A stretch of DNA of 14,531 nt, from assembly GCA_023412765.1 (NCBI GenBank), contig JAEZBX010000257.1:1-14531 (forward strand). The letters run 5' to 3'. Below are positions 14,301 through 14,531 of the stretch, one piece after another (positions within the stretch are counted from its first letter, which is position 1; each line of letters opens with the position of its first letter). Source of the DNA: Bacteroidota bacterium. GTDB taxonomy: Bacteria; Bacteroidota; Bacteroidia; Cytophagales; Cyclobacteriaceae. The position numbers were made by a program, and so were the translations under genes. The notes beneath the pieces are model-generated. The model worked only from the letters and a program-made list of their open reading frames with translations, was not told the DNA's origin and did not search any database.

Positions 14301-14328
14301 TTAATTGTTAATAGTTATTAGTTAATAG
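14301..14328. repeat. Four tandem heptads (TTAATTG, TTAATAG, TTATTAG, TTAATAG)
   Basis: The array begins four bases after the glutamate-synthase-like gene stop. It is the complementary strand of the array at 8653-8673, with a 17-base exact match (14308-14324). Confidence 0.85.
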
Positions 14329-14368
14329 TGGGAGAGTGCGGTCGAAGTTATCGTGCCAGGGTCTCTAA

Positions 14369-14403
14369 GGTTTGAAGTTTGAAGTTTGAAGTTTGAGGTT
14401 TGA
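14369..14403. repeat. Five tandem heptads (GGTTTGA, 3 x AGTTTGA, GGTTTGA) cut by an insertion sequence
   Basis: Units at 14369, 14376, 14383, 14390 and 14397. The array stops abruptly at 14403, where the insertion sequence end begins one or two bases later. Confidence 0.9.
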
Positions 14404-14404
14404 G

Positions 14405-14531
14405 GAGACTGTAAAGTGAACTGTGTCAAAGAAAGAAAATCATCAACTTTGACACAATATGAGTAAAAAGGAAAAACAATTCAATTTAGAAGAGATTAAG
14501 AAAAAGGCTCTGGAGCAATTTCGCTCGGGCA
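14405..14531 (+). mobile_element. Left end of an insertion sequence, probably IS256 family (continues past the right edge)
   Basis: The sequence from GAGACTGTAAAGTG (14405) has the look of an IS256-family terminal repeat and is followed within 55 bases by a transposase-like start. A perfect 10-bp inverted repeat (TGTGTCAAAG 14422-14431, CTTTGACACA 14447-14456) lies between the end and the start codon. The exact boundary (14404 or 14405) and family are uncertain because the right end and target duplication are outside the window. IS256 elements usually duplicate 8-9 bases, which here would be bases of the GGTTTGAG heptad just before the end. Confidence 0.55.
14459..14531 (+). CDS. Transposase N-terminus, IS256-like, cut by the right edge
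   Basis: ATG at 14459 opens MSKKEKQFNLEEIKKKALEQ then FRSG, running to the edge without a stop. This lysine-rich helical start ending in 'EQFRSG' resembles the N-termini of IS256-family (mutator-like, DDE) transposases, where 'GK.L.GKDG' usually follows. Only 24 residues are visible, so the call leans on this and on the adjacent terminal-repeat-like sequence. Another DDE family is possible. Confidence 0.5.
   Translation, partial: MSKKEKQFNLEEIKKKALEQFRSG

Overview
The window reads as accessory-poor chromosome of a Bacteroidota bacterium, most likely of the Cytophagales type. Evidence: several start-proximal matches to the Bacteroidota -7 box (TAnnTTTG) instead of sigma70 boxes, A-rich leaders instead of strong Shine-Dalgarno sites, a lipoprotein with the acidic 'CSDD' surface-export signal, a Bacteroidota-type BatD protein and a large beta-barrel protein with a POTRA-like domain. 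GC is moderate. No tRNA, rRNA, CRISPR array or prophage was seen. No stretch above 300 bases lacks a gene.

Layout. (1) 1-560, minus strand: a DGPF/YCII-family protein followed by the first 18 codons of what reads as an ECF sigma factor running off the left edge; together they look like an ECF42-type sigma/DGPF module, with a candidate ECF promoter in front. (2) 640-3030: a FucP/GluP-like sugar transporter (minus) divergent from a sugar-1-phosphate nucleotidyltransferase (plus). (3) 3188-5716: a surface lipoprotein alpha/beta-hydrolase (minus), divergent from epoxyqueuosine reductase QueG (plus), which converges through a bidirectional terminator on a 63-residue protein of unknown function (minus). 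(4) 5946-14296, all plus strand: an orphan BatD-like protein, chorismate synthase AroC, a glutamate/dicarboxylate symporter, a two-domain Nfu iron-sulfur carrier with its own terminator, an outer-membrane beta-barrel protein, and a membrane-anchored glutamate-synthase-like FMN/Fe-S protein. These look like separate transcription units; no single pathway links them. (5) 14405-14531: the left end of an insertion sequence, probably IS256 family, with the transposase start.

The most unusual non-coding signal is a family of degenerate tandem repeats with a 7-base period (8 in one case) that fills many of the spaces after stop codons: 101-180, 3035-3183, 7412-7504, 8596-8673 and 14301-14403. Units are variants of RGTTTRA / GGTATAA / AGTTAWT. 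Several copies face each other as long inverted arms that could form hairpins, two distant copies are exact 17-base inverted matches, and the insertion sequence at the right edge sits directly in one array.

The best candidates for a less-described system are the sigma/DGPF module at the left edge and this heptad repeat family. Everything else is recognisable housekeeping or envelope function.
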